From contig NC_079414.1 of NCBI RefSeq assembly GCF_026213295.1, forward strand, positions 14,277,107 through 14,341,106: DNA of 64,000 bases, given 5' to 3'. A program made the translations under genes and the position numbers. The notes below the pieces were generated by a model. That model was not told the origin of the DNA, did no database searches, and saw only the letters and a list, made by a program, of their open reading frames with translations. This document shows, piece after piece, positions 23,215-34,075 of this stretch (the stretch's first letter is position 1; each line of letters opens with the position of its first letter). Source of the DNA: Gadus chalcogrammus (Eukaryota; Chordata; Actinopteri; Gadiformes; Gadidae).

Positions 23215-23530
23215 GTGGTCCACCTGAAACCTAAAATCTTGGAGGGCCAGGAACCACATCGTCACCCGTGCATTAGAGTCCTTCGCACTGGCCATCCACT
23301 TGAGTGGTGCATGGTCTCCGGCCCAGGAGGTAGTATCTCAGCTTGTCGAGGGCCCATTTGATGGCCAGGGCCTCATTCTCCACGGTGGACTAGTTTTTCT
23401 TGTTGGAGAGGTGTTTCCCACTGATGTAGGTTACTGGGTGTTCCTCTCCCACCTGGACCTGTGAGATTACCTCTCCCAGAGAAAAATCAGGGGTTATCAG
23501 GATGGGTTCAGAGAAGAGGACATGTTGAAG
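23215..23530 (-). pseudogene. RNase H remnant of the Gmr1-type pol
   Basis: The minus strand reads ILITPDFSLGEVISQVQ, HPVTYISGKHLSNKKN with a stop, then VENEALAIKWALDKLRYYL and, in another frame, DHRPGRDHANADTLSH. These correspond to the start, the E-x-E-A-LA helix and the terminal N-A-D-x-LS block of Ty3/Gypsy RNase H. The first catalytic motif, normally D-A-S before the G-x-G stretch, is deleted. The domain would remove the RNA template during reverse transcription. Stops and shifts make it inactive. Confidence 0.75.
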
Positions 23531-23599
23531 GTTACCGAAGGCCCTCGCTGCTGCCTCCGACCAGGTTACACTGTCTGGCAGGGATACGGCGGCGGCATT

Positions 23600-24288
23600 C
23601 ACCTGTTTCTTGGCGGTGGGGCGGGGCCAGTCCCGGACGGTGGCGACCTTGTTCTCCTGGTGTCGGACAATCCCCCGTCCGACTTGGTAACCCAGGTACG
23701 ATGTCTCCTCCAGACCCAAGCGGGTTTGCCGTGAGTCCGGCCTTCCTCAACTCCCCCAGGACCGCCCGCAACTGTCGGAGGTGAACATCCCAGCTGGCGC
23801 TGTGGATTATAATGTCGTCTATGTAAGCTGCTGCGTACGCCTGGTGAGGCCGAAGGAGCTGGTCCATCATCCTCTGGAACTTGGCGGGTGGGCCATGGAC
23901 GCGAATGTAAGGGACGTAAATTGATATTGACCCCCCGGGGTCGCAAACGCCGTCTTCCCCCGAGCGGTTCTGGTGAGTGGCACCTGCCAGTACCCCTTGG
24001 TGAGGTCCAGGGTGGTGAAGTAGGGGGCGGGACCGAGTCACTCAGTTCATCGACCCGGGGCATGGGGTAGGCGTTGAAGTCCGAGACCTCATTGAGTCTC
24101 CGGATGTCATTGCAGAATCTAAAAGTCCCATCGGGTTTGGGGACCAGGATGATAGGACTAGACCAGGCACTGCGTGACTCCTCAATGACTCGGAGCTGAA
24201 ACATTCTGGCAACCTCCTCCCGGATAACGTTCCTACGGGGTTCCAGGGCCCGGTAGGGGGGGATGTGCTCCGTGACGCCGGGCGCCAT
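23600..24288 (-). pseudogene. Reverse transcriptase of the Gmr1-type pol
   Basis: The minus strand opens with PPYRALEPRRNVIREEVARM, then SRSAWSSPIILVPKPDGT and FRFCNDIRRLNEVS, the N-terminal fingers of a Ty3/Gypsy RT. After a shift near 24,040 the palm follows: YVPYIRVHGPPAKFQRMMDQ and the catalytic AAYIDDIIIHS box, where YIDD is intact. The region with the first catalytic aspartate is garbled by frameshifts. A third frame from 23,719 gives SYLGYQVGRGIVRHQENK, the thumb. The RT starts about 110 bp after the integrase tail, with one in-frame stop between. Confidence 0.9.
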
Positions 24289-24289
24289 C

Positions 24290-24573
24290 TTAATGTCGTG
24301 TTGTGCGACCGTGGTCCTCTATGGTACTTCTGAGAAGACATCCTGGTGCTGTAGGATGACTTCCTCGAGATCCTGCTTCCGGGCTGGGCTGAGGTCTTCT
24401 GCCACGGGAACCACCAGTATGTTGCGTCGGGCGGCCAGAACCAGGGGTGCCGGTGCCGGTGGGGTAGCTCCAGTCCGCCACTGCTTCAGCAGGTTGATGT
24501 GATAGAGTTGGGTGGGTTTGCGTCTCCTGGGTTGCCGTATTCTGTAGTTCACCTCCCCCACCCTGTCGACCAC
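24290..24573 (-). pseudogene. Integrase C-terminal region and linker to RT
   Basis: The minus strand reads MVDRVGEVNYRIRQPRRRKP and YHINLLKQW, the end of a Ty3/Gypsy-type integrase (V-x-Y-x-I ... Y-H-x-N-x-L-K). It runs on through LSPARKQDLEEVILQHQDVF into SEVP, which in ordinary Gypsy elements stands directly before RT. This continuous stretch shows that integrase is joined upstream of RT. One stop follows SEVP. Confidence 0.85.
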
Positions 24574-24732
24574 CTCGTAGGGCCCCTGCCACTTGGCAAA
24601 GAACTTGCATTCTGCAGTTAGTATGAGGACCAGGACCAGGTCGCCGGGCCGAAATATACGCAGCTGGGTTCCCCGGTTGTAGACCCGGGCTTGAGCTTAC
24701 TGAGCCTGTTGGAGATGGTCCTGGGCGATGGG

Positions 24733-25383
24733 TCAGACCTGCGCCATGCGGTCCCGCACCTGCTCCACGTGGTCCACTATAGTGCGATGAGGGGATGGCC
24801 GACTCTCCCACGCCTCCTTGGCGAGGTCGAGGAGTCCCCTTGGTCTTCTCCCATACAACAGCTCGAAGGGGGAGAAACCAGTGGAGGCTTGGGGCACTTC
24901 ACGGACTGCGAACAGAAGGTGGGGCAGGAGCTGGTCCCAATCTTTCCCGTCAGTGTCCATGGCCTTCTTGAGCATTTGTTTTAGTGTCTTGTTAAAACGT
25001 TCCACGAGCCCATCTGTCTGGGGGTGGTACACCGATGTCCGAAGCTGCTTTACCTGGAGGAGGCTAAGCAGTTCCTTCATTACCCGGGTCATGAAACAGG
25101 ACCCCTGGTCTGTGAGTACCTCCCTGGCTATCCCTACCCGACTGAACAGGAGCATAAGCTCCTTAGCGACGGTGGCAGCGTGAAGTGGTAGGGCTTCCGG
25201 ATACCTGGTAGCATAGTCCACTAACACTAAAATGTACCTATGTCCCCGGCTGGTCTTCGGGTAAGGCCCAACAATGTCCAGAGCCAACCGGTCGAACGGT
25301 ATTTCAATAATGGGCATGCCCCGAGACCGAAGGTCTCGGGGCAGTACGCTGGCAGTCGGGGCATGACTGACAGTACTGGACAA
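24733..25383 (-). pseudogene. Integrase catalytic core of the Gmr1-type pol
   Basis: The best-preserved segment: 216 codons without a stop. The DDE residues are visible: aspartate in LALDIVGPYP, aspartate in REVLTDQGSCFM, and glutamate in YHPQTDGLVERFNKTL, with Ty3/Gypsy core spacing. Next come FAVREVPQASTGFSPFELLYG and an RRPRGLLDL stretch, typical of fish Gypsy integrases. The enzyme would insert the cDNA into chromosomes. The zinc-binding half lies upstream in another frame, so the assigned methionine is only the start of the open frame. The residues look undamaged, suggesting moderate age, but the whole gene is broken. Confidence 0.9.
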
Positions 25384-25560
25384 CGTCTCTTTCCACCCCA
25401 GGCCAATAAAACTAGTCTAAAATCCGTTCCCTGGTTCTGTCCATGCCTAAGTGGGCTCCTAACAGATGGGAGTGTGCCATAAACAGGACTTTGCTGATAT
25501 AAGGTCTTGGTACCAACAGTTGTTCTGGGCCGCCTGGCCCGAGGGGTAGGGACCGGGTTG
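25384..25560 (-). pseudogene. Integrase HHCC zinc-binding region
   Basis: In a different minus frame from the core the sequence reads LFMAHSHLLGAHLGMDRTRE and, after a stop, VERDVVQYCQSCPDCQRTAP. The paired histidines and the C-x2-C are the HHCC motif of retroelement integrases. A frameshift near 25,380 separates it from the core. Its 5' edge at 25,525-25,562 is the 38-bp sequence also found after RNase H. Confidence 0.8.
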
Positions 25561-25679
25561 CCTCAGTATGGAGAGGGGTCCCGTCCTTAATAGTGGGTGT
25601 TCAGTCTTCACCCCATACAGTGGTTTTATACCCTGCAACCATGAAGGCGTTTTGTGTTTCCTGTAGATGGGGCTCGGCT

Positions 25680-25860
25680 GAGTGTGTCTGTTGTGTCTAT
25701 GTTTATGTGTGCGTGTGCGTGTGTTGTGTGCGTGCGTGTGTGTGATCGAAGAAGAGCTGGAGAGAATGAGGCCGACCGGCCTGAAGCGTGTGTGTGCGTG
25801 TAAGTGTGTATGTGTTTTTCTGTGTAAACGTCAATGCATTTGTGTGTGTCTGTGTCCCTC
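25680..25860. repeat. Degenerate GT-rich microsatellite
   Basis: Interrupted GTGTGT/GTGCGT sequence in two parts (25,680-25,745 and 25,785-25,860) marking the 5' truncation side of the Gmr1-type relic. Confidence 0.8.
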
Positions 25861-26079
25861 ATATACCACTTGCAAGGGACTTCATTATTCTGAACGAGTG
25901 GTGGTTGTTGGGGGGCTGAGGCAGGCCTACAGCTCTTTTCTGTGATTATGTTTGGATTTCTGACAAGATGATGGATTTCAAATTGAGGAGGAACACGATT
26001 TCCAATCTCCCCTGTCCCCTCCCCTTCCGCCCCCACCGCCCCGCCCCCCTTGACTGCGATTGACGATGGATGGTTCTAT

Positions 26080-26290
26080 TTATCAATTCATTCTTCCATC
26101 CATTCATCCTTCCATCCATCAATTGATTCCAAATCACTTCATCCCCCCATCCATTCATCCCTCCATCCACCAATATTTCACCCTTCCATTCATCCCTCCA
26201 TCCATCCATATTTCACTCATCCATTCATCCCCTCATCCCTTTATTCATCTATCCCTCCCTTCAAGTTTCCTTCCATCCCCTCTTCTTCCC
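26080..26290. repeat. Degenerate (ATCC)n / CCATCCATTCAT array
   Basis: Imperfect tetranucleotide CATC/ATCC repeats with ATTC variants; the Ser/His/Pro/Ile-rich frames across it are artefacts. Confidence 0.85.
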
Positions 26291-26299
26291 TCCCATTCT

Positions 26300-27213
26300 T
26301 GAACTCTTTACTTTACTTCCTCACATCCTCTCTCTTTTTTCTTATTTGTTTTTAAGGACATGCCTCTTAGGGCCCCTGTCAATGTCCCTCTCTCATGCTA
26401 TCACCGATTTCCGCCTGCTCCGTCTATCTCTCTATGTTGGTTGTCCAATTATAGGTCTCTTCCTGTCTCTCATTCAGATGCCTCTAAGCAGTACCAGCTG
26501 GGGATGTGTGGAGGAGGACTAGGTAGCTTTCACAGGTGCATATTTGTGTTTGTTTAGAGGGGGATGCATCCTTTCTGCTCAATGTGGCTTGTGCATCACA
26601 ACATCAAACTGATTTGACCGCTTCTGTTTTTGGAATAGTTTGAGCATTGGAATGTTAGTGATTATGTTGGTATTAACGATTTTGTTATTGTCATTATGGG
26701 GAAATGCTTTTTGTGTTTGAAAGTGTTTTGCATGCAAGATATGTCAAAACAAAGTATTCATTCGGAAAATTCACAAGTTACAATATATCTATGTTGTTTT
26801 TGCATTTGACATTACTTTAACCCTTGAGTCCTTAAAGTCCTGTGATTTATTCTGATGTACAAGCTATATGCCTTGTTGCTTGCTCACTTTTGTTTTGTAT
26901 CTGTATGAAAATCATAACAACATTCATATATTTTTGTATAATCCCCTCCTTTATTATTATTTTGTCTTTCTGCTTGGGTTGTATTAGGTTGTCATTATCA
27001 TAACAGGTATTTTTTCCCAATTGTTCATGTGAAATCACACCTTAACCAGAGGTCTCCGTCTCCTTCATCTGAATAAATAAATGTAGTAAATTAAATTTAT
27101 TGTAATCCATTGGTTAGTTTGCAATAATTTCTGTACAGCGGCATTGCTTAATATGGTACGCTTCTGTAAATCATAGTCGATATTCAGCCTTGGTAGTTCT
27201 TCGATGTACTGGT

Positions 27214-27248
<35 letters not shown>

Positions 27249-27734
27249 CACTCTGGCAGAACAGAGTTTGATCCTGTCTGGATCGAAGCAGGGATTCTGA
27301 TAATTCACATTAGGATTATACCCATGAAATGAAGGCCTGCACTGAACCTGAAGGGAATATTGATGCCTATTGACTGAAGCCCGCCCTGCACTATGATGGC
27401 CATTCACAGGTACCTAAGAGACTTGAAATCCCTACATTTTGCCAAAGACAAGATAGCCAAGTAGCCTTGGAACCAGATAAATCTGCAAGCTAATGTTTTG
27501 TTGTCTCTGGTATACGGCTATCGGGCCCCTCATATTCAGACAGAATTCCAGCAAATCAGTAGGACTAGGGCCAATCACGACTGTTTATCTAATATTGGGT
27601 TGGCAATGTCAGGCTAGGCAAGTACATCACCTTGTTTCTTGCATTTTGCATCAAGTAAACAGCCGTACACTAATGTCCACTGAAAATGGCGTCACTATAT
27701 CTACACTGTATTCTGTAATTGAGTAAATAGTTAC
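26300..27734. other. Unrecognised sequence, no gene
   Basis: AT-rich, with a short (CT)n at 27,217-27,246. Open frames are short and lack domains. No transposon ends recognised. Confidence 0.55.
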
Positions 27735-28758
27735 CAGCTATACGCTGTGTTGTCTACCTGTATAACTAGTTACCATCTCCATACTGTAGCGTCTGCCTGT
27801 GTGAATGTTTTCCCTCTCCTCACCGTCGAGTCTTCCTGTATAATTAGTTACCATCTCCTCACTGTAGAGTTTACCTATGTAACTAGTTACCACTCCATAC
27901 TGTAGCGTCTACCTGTTTAACTAGTTATCACTCTATACTGTAGCGTCTACCTGTATAAGTAGTTACCATCTCCTCACTGTCGCGTTTACCTGTGTAACTA
28001 GTTACCACTCCATACTGTAGCGTCTACCTTTATAACTAGTTACCACTCCATACTGTAGCGTTTACCTGTGCAACTAGTCACCACTCCATACTGTAGCGTC
28101 TGCCTGAATAACTAGTCACCACTCCATACTGTAGCGTCTGCCTGTATAACTAGTCACCACTCCATACTGTAGCGTCTGCCTGTATAACTAGTCACCACTC
28201 CATACTGTAGCGTCTGCCTGTATAACTAGTCACCACTCCATACTGTAGCGTCTGCCTGTATAACTAGTCACCACTCCATACTGTAGCGTCTGCCTGTATA
28301 ACTAGTCACCACTCCATACTGTAGCGTCTACCTTTATAACTAGTTACCACTCCATACTGTAGCGTTTACCTGTGCAACTAGTTACCACTCCATACTGTAG
28401 CGCCTGCCTGTCTAACTAGTTACCACTCCATACTGTAGCGTCTACCTGTGTAACTAGTCACCACTCCATACTGTAGCGTCTGCCTGTATAACTAGTCACC
28501 ACTCCATACTGTAGCGTCTGCCTGAATAACTAGTCACCACTCCATACTGTAGCGTCTGCCTGTGTAACTAGGCACCACTCCATACTATAGCGTTTACCTG
28601 TGTAACTAGTCACCACTCCATACTGTAGCGTCTACCTGTATAACTAGTCACCACTCCATACTGTAGCGTCTGCCTGTGTAAGTTACCACTCCATACTGTA
28701 GCGTCTGCCTGTGTAAATGGTTTCTATCTCCTCACTTTCGCGTCTACCTGTGTAAATG
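27735..28758. repeat. 38-bp minisatellite, about 26 units
   Basis: The unit is CACCACTCCATACTGTAGCG followed by TCTGCCTGTATAACTAGT. I count 26 units. Central units are nearly identical, while units 2, 3, 6 and the last carry a diverged TCCTCACTGTCGCG-type version, so the edges are older and the centre homogenised. A two-unit variant (CTACCTTTATAACTAGTTAC then TTTACCTGTGCAACTAGT) occurs at about 28,020 and about 28,323, roughly 303 bp or eight units apart, showing block duplication. Confidence 0.95.
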
Positions 28759-29376
28759 GGGACATTATACACTGAGGTTGAACCCTTCCATCGATTCCTG
28801 CTGGGAGACAGAGGAGCGGGACGAGGCCATTAAAGTTTTTCTCGCTTTGTTCCTGAGATCAATGGGGAGCGATTGCTGTGTGTGTGTGTGTTTGTGTGTG
28901 TGAAGGGAGAGGAGGGGAGGGGGGAGTGTAATGGACTGTAATGAACAGGACCAATAACAGAAGGGAAGCATGTGTATATCTGTGTGCGTTAAGCCTGCAC
29001 TGTGCCTTTTGACAAACTGTGTGCATTCCATAATAGTTTATAGAATACGAATAAAAGCTTTGTGTGTGTGTGTGTGTGTGTGTGCGCGTGCGCGTTTTTT
29101 CTGTTTCGTTTTTGTGTTTGTGTGTGTGTCGGGTGTGTGTGTGTGTTTGTGGGAAACTGTAGGTGCCTATGTGTGTCAATAAAAGCTGTGAGTTTTTGTG
29201 TGTGCGTGGAAACATGTGCCTGTGGGTGTATATAAAAGCGGTATTCACAAAAGCTGTTTTTTTTGTGCAGAAAATTGTGTATTTGTGTACTACCTTTGTG
29301 TTTGTGTAAGTATGTGGTTTGTGTTTGTGTTTGTTAAAGTGGTGTATTTGTGTGTGTGTGTGTGTTTGTGTTAACA

Positions 29377-29378
<2 letters not shown>
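28759..29378. repeat. GT-rich degenerate region with recurring AATAAAAGC motifs
   Basis: GT dinucleotide runs (28,876-28,902; 29,060-29,085; 29,120-29,150; 29,348-29,370) alternate with unique DNA. AATAAAAGCT or TATAAAAGCG recurs at about 29,050, 29,180 and 29,231, suggesting loose tandem duplication of a GT-plus-AATAAAAGC unit. Confidence 0.65.
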
Positions 29379-29588
<210 letters not shown>

Positions 29589-29708
29589 GAGGCTGTAGGC
29601 TGATCCATATGAAGAAGGAGTCGGCTGTGTGGAGAAATGGATTTTCCACTATTAGGAGATAGTTACTGCTATGTACACCCTCAAGTAAACGGTCATTGCA
29701 TTTATAAC

Positions 29709-29842
<134 letters not shown>

Positions 29843-30679
29843 GCCTTTTTGTCCATCACGATCTCTCCGTCACGGCATATCATGTGAAGAACTTCATTGT
29901 TATAGACATGATATTAATTGGGTTTGTTAACTGATTCTTAACTATGTACTTTGAGAGGTACAAATGGGTTTAACCCATGGAGTTACCGGGATGATTTCAA
30001 AAATAGCATACAAAAGTATACAATAAAAAGATTATAATGTTAAAATGTCAGAACTATTATTATTACTATTAGCTTATTCAGAATGTCAACTGAAAGTGGT
30101 TAATGAAAATTAGATTGTATTTCCCTCATTGTTTGAGAGAACAGTGCACAATAAAGGTAATCCTCCAACCCATAGGGGTACACCATAAGTCTGCCCCTAT
30201 GTTTTTAAATATATACATGATATATATATGGATATATATATAGTTATATAAAGTTATATGTATACCAATAGTTATCAACACAAGAGATGGAAATAATTTA
30301 AGACATTTAATTCTTATTCGTGAAAAGAATGAAAAGATATTTTGATCTCGTGAATTGCTTATATTTCTATCGTTTGTTAGTATTGCTTTTTTCATCCATG
30401 CTTGCATTTGCATCGAAAAATGATTGCCCTCAAAGTTGCTCAGTTTCATAGCAACCATGTGCACCATGTGTGTCGACTAGCTTTAGATCACTATGCAATC
30501 CAACAGCGTCTTTCCCACTGCTCTCATAACCTCAGAGACACCCCCACACTCCCATGCACCAACCTGCATGTTATTTATCTTGTTTACCGTTGTAGATACA
30601 CACGGCTGGCCCACTTTAATGTTTTGAATGTCTACATGTTAACATGGGTGGTGGGTTGTTGTGCACCCAGAGCTCAACC
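29843..30679. other. Unrecognised AT-rich sequence
   Basis: No gene. An ATATATA-rich patch lies at 30,205-30,262. The 113-codon minus frame (30,467-30,126) has no recognisable domain. Confidence 0.55.
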
Positions 30680-31145
30680 ATGCTGTATCTCATGTCCACC
30701 GAAGAATTACAAAAACATGTACATGCCTTTGTCACTAGTAGGCTTGATTACTGCAATTGTCTCCTTAGAGGTCTCCCAAAAAACACTCTCAGGAAACGTC
30801 AGCTTGTTCAGAATGCTGCTACTAGAGTGCTAACAAAGACCAAACATTTTTAACATATTACACCAATTCTTAAATCGTTACATTGGCTTCCTGTAGGTCA
30901 GAGAATTTATTTAAAATCATGTTGCTAACCTCTAAATCCTACATGGTTTAGGGCCAAAATATAGATCTTCTGAGAACAATCTTTTAATTATCCCCATTGT
31001 AAACACGAAACATGGGAAAGCAGGATTTAGTTGCTATGCAACAAATAGCTGGAATAAACTCCCTGAGGATTTAAGACCTGCCCCAACTCTGACCATCTTT
31101 ACAAGAAGACTGAAGACTGTTATGTTTGCTTTAGCTTTCTGCTAA
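30680..31145 (+). pseudogene. LINE reverse transcriptase C-terminus
   Basis: One frame reads [34 protein letters not shown], a stop, then HITPILKSLHWLPVGQRIY. Further on comes SWNKLPEDLRPAPTLTIFTR followed by RLKTVMF. D-Y-C-N-x-LL, L-V-Q-N-A-A, I-T-P-I-L-x-S-L-H-W-L-P-V and W-N-x-L-P-E-x-L-R are the conserved tail blocks of fish L2-group LINE proteins, in the right order. Stops after the first and second blocks and a shift in the middle make it non-functional. Confidence 0.8.
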
Positions 31146-31254
31146 ATCTTAAATACATTGCACTTTCTAAAATACTTTTTTAACTTTGCCTTTAATTTCT
31201 ATTTTATTACTAAAATGCCTTTTTAACTTTGCCTTTATTTTCTATTTTTACCAG

Positions 31255-31625
31255 AAAGATACATGATCTGATACCAGAGAGAAAGGATAAGGGTTTGAGA
31301 CCCAAGTTCTGTCTGGGTTAGAGTCCTAGAATCTGGGCTAGAGGCTCAGAGAAAGGACAATGTTCCTTTAGGTCGGGTTGGAGTCCCACAGAAAAGACCA
31401 AGTTCCTTAGGTCGGGTTGGAGTCCCAGAGAAAGGACCAAGTTCCTTTAGGTCGGGGACCAAATTCCTTTAGGTCGGGTTGGAGTCCTGACGTGGGTAAC
31501 TCTGAAGGGTTTGAGACCCGAGTTCTGTCTGGGTTAGAGTCCTAGAATCTGGTTTGGAGTTCCAGAGAAAGGACGAAGATCCTTGAGGTCGGGCTGGAGT
31601 CCCGACGTGGGTACCATAGAGACTG
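31255..31625. repeat. ~45-bp minisatellite inside the LINE 3' UTR
   Basis: Degenerate units built from AGAGAAAGGACCAAGTTCC and TTAGGTCGGGTTGGAGTCC, with a longer variant (GTTTGAGACCC ... GTCCTAGAATCTGG) present twice. TCTTAAATACATTGCACTT occurs on both sides (about 31,147 and about 31,633), so the array lies within a duplicated stretch of the UTR. Confidence 0.85.
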
Positions 31626-31835
31626 TTGATCTGATCTTAAATACATTGCACTTGCTGATCTATTTTACTAATCTTTTGCATATGCTTTCTTTTACTTATT
31701 AATACTAATAATACTAATTAATACTAATTATTTAATTTTATTGCATGACAATGTTTATATGTGAAGCACTTTGAGTCTGCCTTGTGAATGAAAAGTTCTA
31801 TATGAATGAAGTTGTCTTGCCTTGCCTTGCCTTGT

Positions 31836-34067
31836 ATCAAAAGCAATTACCAGACACCCTGGTTTTGAGGAAACAAAGTTTCTTGTATCTTGATTATCCG
31901 CCCAGAACTTCATGGGCAAAAGGGGAACATTTAGATTTCCCTGGCAGAGAAGAGCAGGCAGGGGATAATGGAGTTACGAGAGGGAGAAGTAAACGTTGGT
32001 TTAATTTAAAACAATACAGTAGTAACTGCCGGTTAATGTAGGGTTATAGAGGGGAACTCGGAGGACTTCTTCCGGTTTCATACATTCCCTCCTTTGGAAT
32101 ATAAATGGAATTAGCTTGGAGGAGAAGTTAGCACCAAGGAGATATTGGCAGAGAGGAGAGATCTGAATGGTGGAGATGGGAGGGAAGGATCTAGGTCACT
32201 ACACGTCGACCGAATGCACTGATGAAGAGGCCGAAGTGATGCTTGAGAGGGGGGGGGGGAGAAAGAAATAGGGAGATGGGAGGAAAAATCAATGGTTAAT
32301 TAAATACATGTGTTAAAGTTAATAGCTGTGACTTGGAGAGCCGCAGCGGAAATGAAGCCGCAAACTCTTCTTTGTTGAGAAGGATGAATCCGGGCCGAAC
32401 TAAACTCACATGCAAATGGTTTCAAAATGGATGATGGCATTTATTTTGAAGGCGCATATGCTCATAGCCAACGTAATTAACAAAAAAAGCGACGTTTCTT
32501 TAGATGTGCAATGGGAGCAGTTAAGTCTTAAAGAACAAGGCAAGGTTCAACGCCTACGCCATAAATAGACTTCTAATAAATAAAATAGCTTGAGATGACG
32601 GATGGATAAAGGGTAAATTAATGAAAGGATTATCGCTTCTGTTGCTCATAATTATTGCTTTTCACTTAATTGGCCCATTCCTTGTGGTGTTTGAGTTGCA
32701 TGACCGTCTCAGGGCTGAAACCCCGCATCAGGGGAGAACACTGTTGCTAAGGAGATGAGCAGTTGCTAAGGAGTCACAACACACTCCGTCCTTCAAGTTG
32801 AAAGTAAGTCAGCCATCCATTAGGGCTTTTAGTAGCAGGGGGGGTTGAGAGTGACTAAACCCCTGGAATCATGAATAGAACAGCGTGTTGTCATGCATTC
32901 AGCATGAAACCATACTTAAATCAACTTAGTTTACCCTGGTCAAAAATGAATAGCATTAAGGGAAATGAAAGATGCCTTTTTACTTTTAGTGAATCGACTC
33001 AAGATTTTGTAGTGTTTATATTTACAAATTTGGCAAAATGCTCAGCAAAGAAAGAAATCCACCAAAATCCCCGGCTCAAACTATAAAGGAAAACACAACC
33101 AGAGTTTTATACACAAAGCTTGATGTTTTCATGAGAAATGTTGCCATCAGAAGAAGTGCCGGTCAATCTGAACGTTACTGCCATGGAAACCGTTGCTTTT
33201 GGCGTTTGTGCGCAGACGACGACTGCCTCACTGGTTTGGAAGAGGGATCTTGGGGGGGATGGGGGGGGGTGGTGGATGGACGGAGATTGCTGATACAGCG
33301 GCAAGTGGCCGCAGTGTGCCCGCGGCCCACTAGGGGTTGATCGCGGCCCAAATTACTACCGTGGCCCAAATCAGCCCAACGGGAAACTTCCCGAGCTTCC
33401 CGATGGCCACTCGCCCTCTGTCGGTAGGCATAGACATATCGAAATAGATTATGCATTGGCTGCTTTGACCCGTTGCTGCAATACGTCAACGGGGGGGGGG
33501 GGGTATATTAATATTAGATAATTCTTTATTGTAGTTGCTCACCCCTGCCCCAAGCAACTGAGGGGGCAGGGGTCAACTGCTAGAATGTCAGTTTGGCTGG
33601 GTAGAATGGTTCCAGTCACACCAGGTGTTCTTTGCTGCCATGTCAGAGCTCTTCTTGAGTGCGCGCCGATGGCTGGTCCGTCCTGTGTGCGTTGATGCCC
33701 AATGCACCCCAGGTGTGCAGCCTCACCCAGCCCCAGAGTCGAATCAGTGCCGGCGCTTGAATAGTCAAACAAATGATGTTGTATGTCCTATCCAAACCTT
33801 TTACCTTGACCTTGATGGAAAACGTTGTCAAGGAAAGATGTGAAGGAGAATTCGTAAGGACTTAGGTAAAGACAACGCTATGCTAAGTGAATCCAAATGC
33901 ACCGGGATGTTATGGACGGGGCTCTGCCGTGAGGAAACTACAATGTTCCGAAGATGGACATCTACGAGCGCATCTTAGGTAGGTTGTCCAAGGTGTTCTT
34001 ACTGTGTTATTTCATGCAGGCTTTATGAACGTGGGAAAAGTACAATTTTCAATTCCAAGGTTCCAGC
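31836..34067. other. Unrecognised sequence, no gene
   Basis: No exon seen. G-rich runs occur at 32,250-32,262, 33,250-33,275 and 33,491-33,503. An 11-bp GC hairpin (ACCCCTGCCCC and complement) lies at 33,541-33,573. The region 32,420-32,700 is AT-rich with homeodomain-like TAATTA/CTTAATTG motifs and may be conserved noncoding DNA, untested. Open frames such as 33,038-33,340 and 33,489-33,175 have no domains I recognise. Confidence 0.5.
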
Positions 34068-34075
34068 CTTTAGAG

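Larger units (their letters stand above)
22549..25620 (-). mobile_element. Gmr1-type Ty3/Gypsy LTR retrotransposon relic (integrase before RT)
   Basis: On the minus strand the order is integrase zinc region (25,560-25,384), integrase core (25,383-24,733), integrase C-terminal region and linker (24,573-24,290), reverse transcriptase (24,288 to about 23,600), RNase H remnant (about 23,530-23,215), then non-coding sequence to about 22,549. Integrase ahead of RT with Ty3/Gypsy-type motifs is the arrangement described for Gmr1 of Atlantic cod and related deuterostome elements. No LTR lies between integrase and RT, so the order is not two adjacent copies. Gag and protease are absent: sequence above 25,620 is unrelated and GT-rich. 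The 3' part may include LTR sequence (minus-strand TTTAAAAGG at about 22,950), but I cannot pair two LTRs. Frameshifts and stops make it non-functional. Confidence 0.85.
30680..31835 (+). mobile_element. L2-like LINE 3' fragment
   Basis: Contains the end of a LINE reverse-transcriptase protein (30,680-31,145), a 3' UTR expanded by a minisatellite (31,255-31,625), and a 3' terminus GTGAAGCACTTTGAGTCTGC followed by (CTTGC)n (31,755-31,835). That terminus and its short 3' repeat are typical of fish L2/Maui-type LINEs as I know them. The body upstream of 30,680 is missing, so this is a 5'-truncated copy. Confidence 0.75.

Noticed and set aside
23390..25383. Two adjacent Gypsy fragments giving an apparent integrase-RT order by chance
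   Set aside because: The integrase tail runs directly through the pre-RT linker into RT with no LTR or gag between, which fits one Gmr1-type pol.
27735..28758. Regular 38-bp repeats resembling a CRISPR array
   Set aside because: Units are head-to-tail with no unique spacers, and the genome is eukaryotic; it is a minisatellite.
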